A stretch of DNA of 7,650 bases, from positions 18,966 through 26,615 of the forward strand of contig PBTP01000041.1 in NCBI GenBank assembly GCA_002729275.1, written 5' to 3'. The notes under the pieces were generated by a model. The model made no database searches, had not been told where the DNA came from, and saw only the letters and a list, made by a program, of their open reading frames with translations. Source of the stretch: Roseibacillus sp. (GTDB lineage: Bacteria > Verrucomicrobiota > Verrucomicrobiia > Verrucomicrobiales > Akkermansiaceae). Both the position numbers and the translations under genes were made by a program. Shown here piece after piece: positions 6,782 through 7,650 of this stretch (positions within the stretch are counted from its first letter, which is position 1; the number at the start of each line of letters is the position of its first letter).

Positions 6782-7650
6782 CGTTTTTCCTTTTTCATTA
6801 TACTGATCAGCTCATACCCCATGAGCCTTCTAGCGGACGGCACCGCGGTAACTCTGAAAAATCACCTCGCCCCGGAACCGCTCACTGCTGGAGAAAAAAT
6901 CCGTTCTGAATTTTCTTATCCAGCAGCTGCGCGGGCTGCAGACCATGCGGCCATGAACTGGCAGCAGTCCCACAGCTGCATCACGTGTCACACCAACGGG
7001 TTTTACCTTATTGGCCGAGCTTCTAGCGGCAGTCAGGCCCCCGCCTATCTGGAGGCACGAAATTTTGCCCGCGACTTTATAAAGCCGCATGTTGACCCAG
7101 AGATCCCAACGAAAGGCAAACGGACTCCCGGGGCCGAAGCGATGGTTGCCACCACCGCCTTTCTCGCTATCAGCGATATGAAAACCAAGGGGAAGCTGTC
7201 AGAGACTACCCGCCAGGCCTTTAATTATATCTGGAAAATACAGTCAGAATCTGGAGCGTGGGAAAAGTGGACAAAATGCAACTGGGGGCCATACGAGTCA
7301 GATGATCACTTCGGTGTCTCTCTCGTAGCACTCGCCCTTGGAGTGGCCTCTCGTGATGAGTATACCCAGTCACCCCAGGCTCTTGAGGGGGACCTGCGTC
7401 TCAAGAAATTCCTGCGCAGTCATCCCCCCGAATCGCTTCACCAGAAGGGCATGCTCCTGTGGACGGCAGGCTACCGTAATGACCTTTTCGAAAAGAATGT
7501 GGTCAAGAAATGGCAGGACGAGTTGTTCTCTGCCCAGAAATTGAATGGCGCGTGGGTTCTCCCCGAGCTGGGGGACAGACATTGGAAGAGATCTGACGGA
7601 AAGCTACAATCCACTGATCCGGATGCCTATGCGACTGCATTTGCTACACA
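6779..7650 (+). CDS. Exported CxxCH (c-type haem) protein with squalene-cyclase-like alpha/alpha-toroid domain; 3' end beyond the right edge
   Basis: The frame is open from the ATG at 6779 to the right edge (290 codons plus 2 nt, no stop). Residues 1-19 form a signal peptide (MRFSFFIILI, ending SLLA before DG). C67-I-T-C70-H71 is a single c-type haem motif in the context NWQQSHSCITCHTNG, which suggests covalent haem attached in the periplasm; no distal Met ligand can be assigned. From about residue 115 the protein looks helical and repeated. It has two Q-x3-G-x-W motifs, Q155-SESGAW161 and Q253-KLNGAW259, like the QW motifs of squalene/oxidosqualene cyclases and other alpha/alpha-toroid proteins. 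DPDAYATAF at 280-288 recalls a toroid helix but is not the catalytic DxDD of squalene-hopene cyclase, so cyclase activity is not supported. It is third in the operon. A redox or substrate-binding role beside the propeller proteins is inference. Confidence 0.8.
   Translation, partial: MRFSFFIILISSYPMSLLADGTAVTLKNHLAPEPLTAGEKIRSEFSYPAAARAADHAAMNWQQSHSCITCHTNGFYLIGRASSGSQAPAYLEARNFARDFIKPHVDPEIPTKGKRTPGAEAMVATTAFLAISDMKTKGKLSETTRQAFNYIWKIQSESGAWEKWTKCNWGPYESDDHFGVSLVALALGVASRDEYTQSPQALEGDLRLKKFLRSHPPESLHQKGMLLWTAGYRNDLFEKNVVKKWQDELFSAQKLNGAWVLPELGDRHWKRSDGKLQSTDPDAYATAFAT

Noticed and set aside
7616..7644. DPDAYATAF as a squalene-hopene cyclase DxDD active site
   Set aside because: The fourth position is Ala instead of Asp, and the protein carries a haem motif and an export signal; it better fits an ordinary toroid helix.

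Overview
The window looks like chromosomal DNA from a Planctomycetota/Verrucomicrobiota (PVC) bacterium. That placement rests on protein style, not on any marker gene. It holds an FGly-type arylsulfatase, a PQQ sugar dehydrogenase-like protein, two large exported BamB/PQQ-like beta-propeller proteins and a CxxCH protein with squalene-cyclase-like QW motifs. All five genes begin with an export signal, so the whole window is devoted to extracytoplasmic proteins. No RNA gene, CRISPR array, insertion sequence, integrase or other mobile-element signature was seen.

Layout. Positions 1-960 (minus strand) carry the first 320 codons of a sulfatase that runs off the left edge; it starts at a TTG with a good Shine-Dalgarno sequence. 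A 176-bp divergent intergenic region follows. Positions 1137-2447 (plus) encode a 436-aa secreted sugar/sorbosone dehydrogenase-type beta-propeller. A 185-bp non-coding gap (2448-2632) contains several inverted repeats and ends in a terminator-like hairpin plus T6 directly before the next start codon.

Positions 2633 to the right edge hold a tight three-gene plus-strand operon. Gene A is a 963-aa multidomain protein: a MAM/jelly-roll-like domain, a fibronectin-III-like domain of the purple-acid-phosphatase N-terminal type, a degenerate Rossmann methyltransferase-like domain and a PQQ-like propeller. Gene B, 10 nt downstream, is a 414-aa single-propeller protein. Gene C overlaps gene B by one base (TAATG); it is an exported protein with one c-type haem motif and an alpha/alpha-toroid-like domain, cut by the right edge.

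How the genes may work together (inference): the three-gene operon resembles an uncharacterised extracytoplasmic module in which propeller proteins, perhaps quinoproteins or perhaps only scaffolds, act with a haem-bearing toroid protein. The upstream sugar dehydrogenase and sulfatase suggest a setting of polysaccharide or sulfated-sugar use, but nothing in the sequence proves a shared substrate. The most unusual points are the exported methyltransferase-like domain inside gene A, the haem motif joined to QW-motif repeats in gene C, and the hairpin that overlaps the probable ribosome-binding site of gene A.
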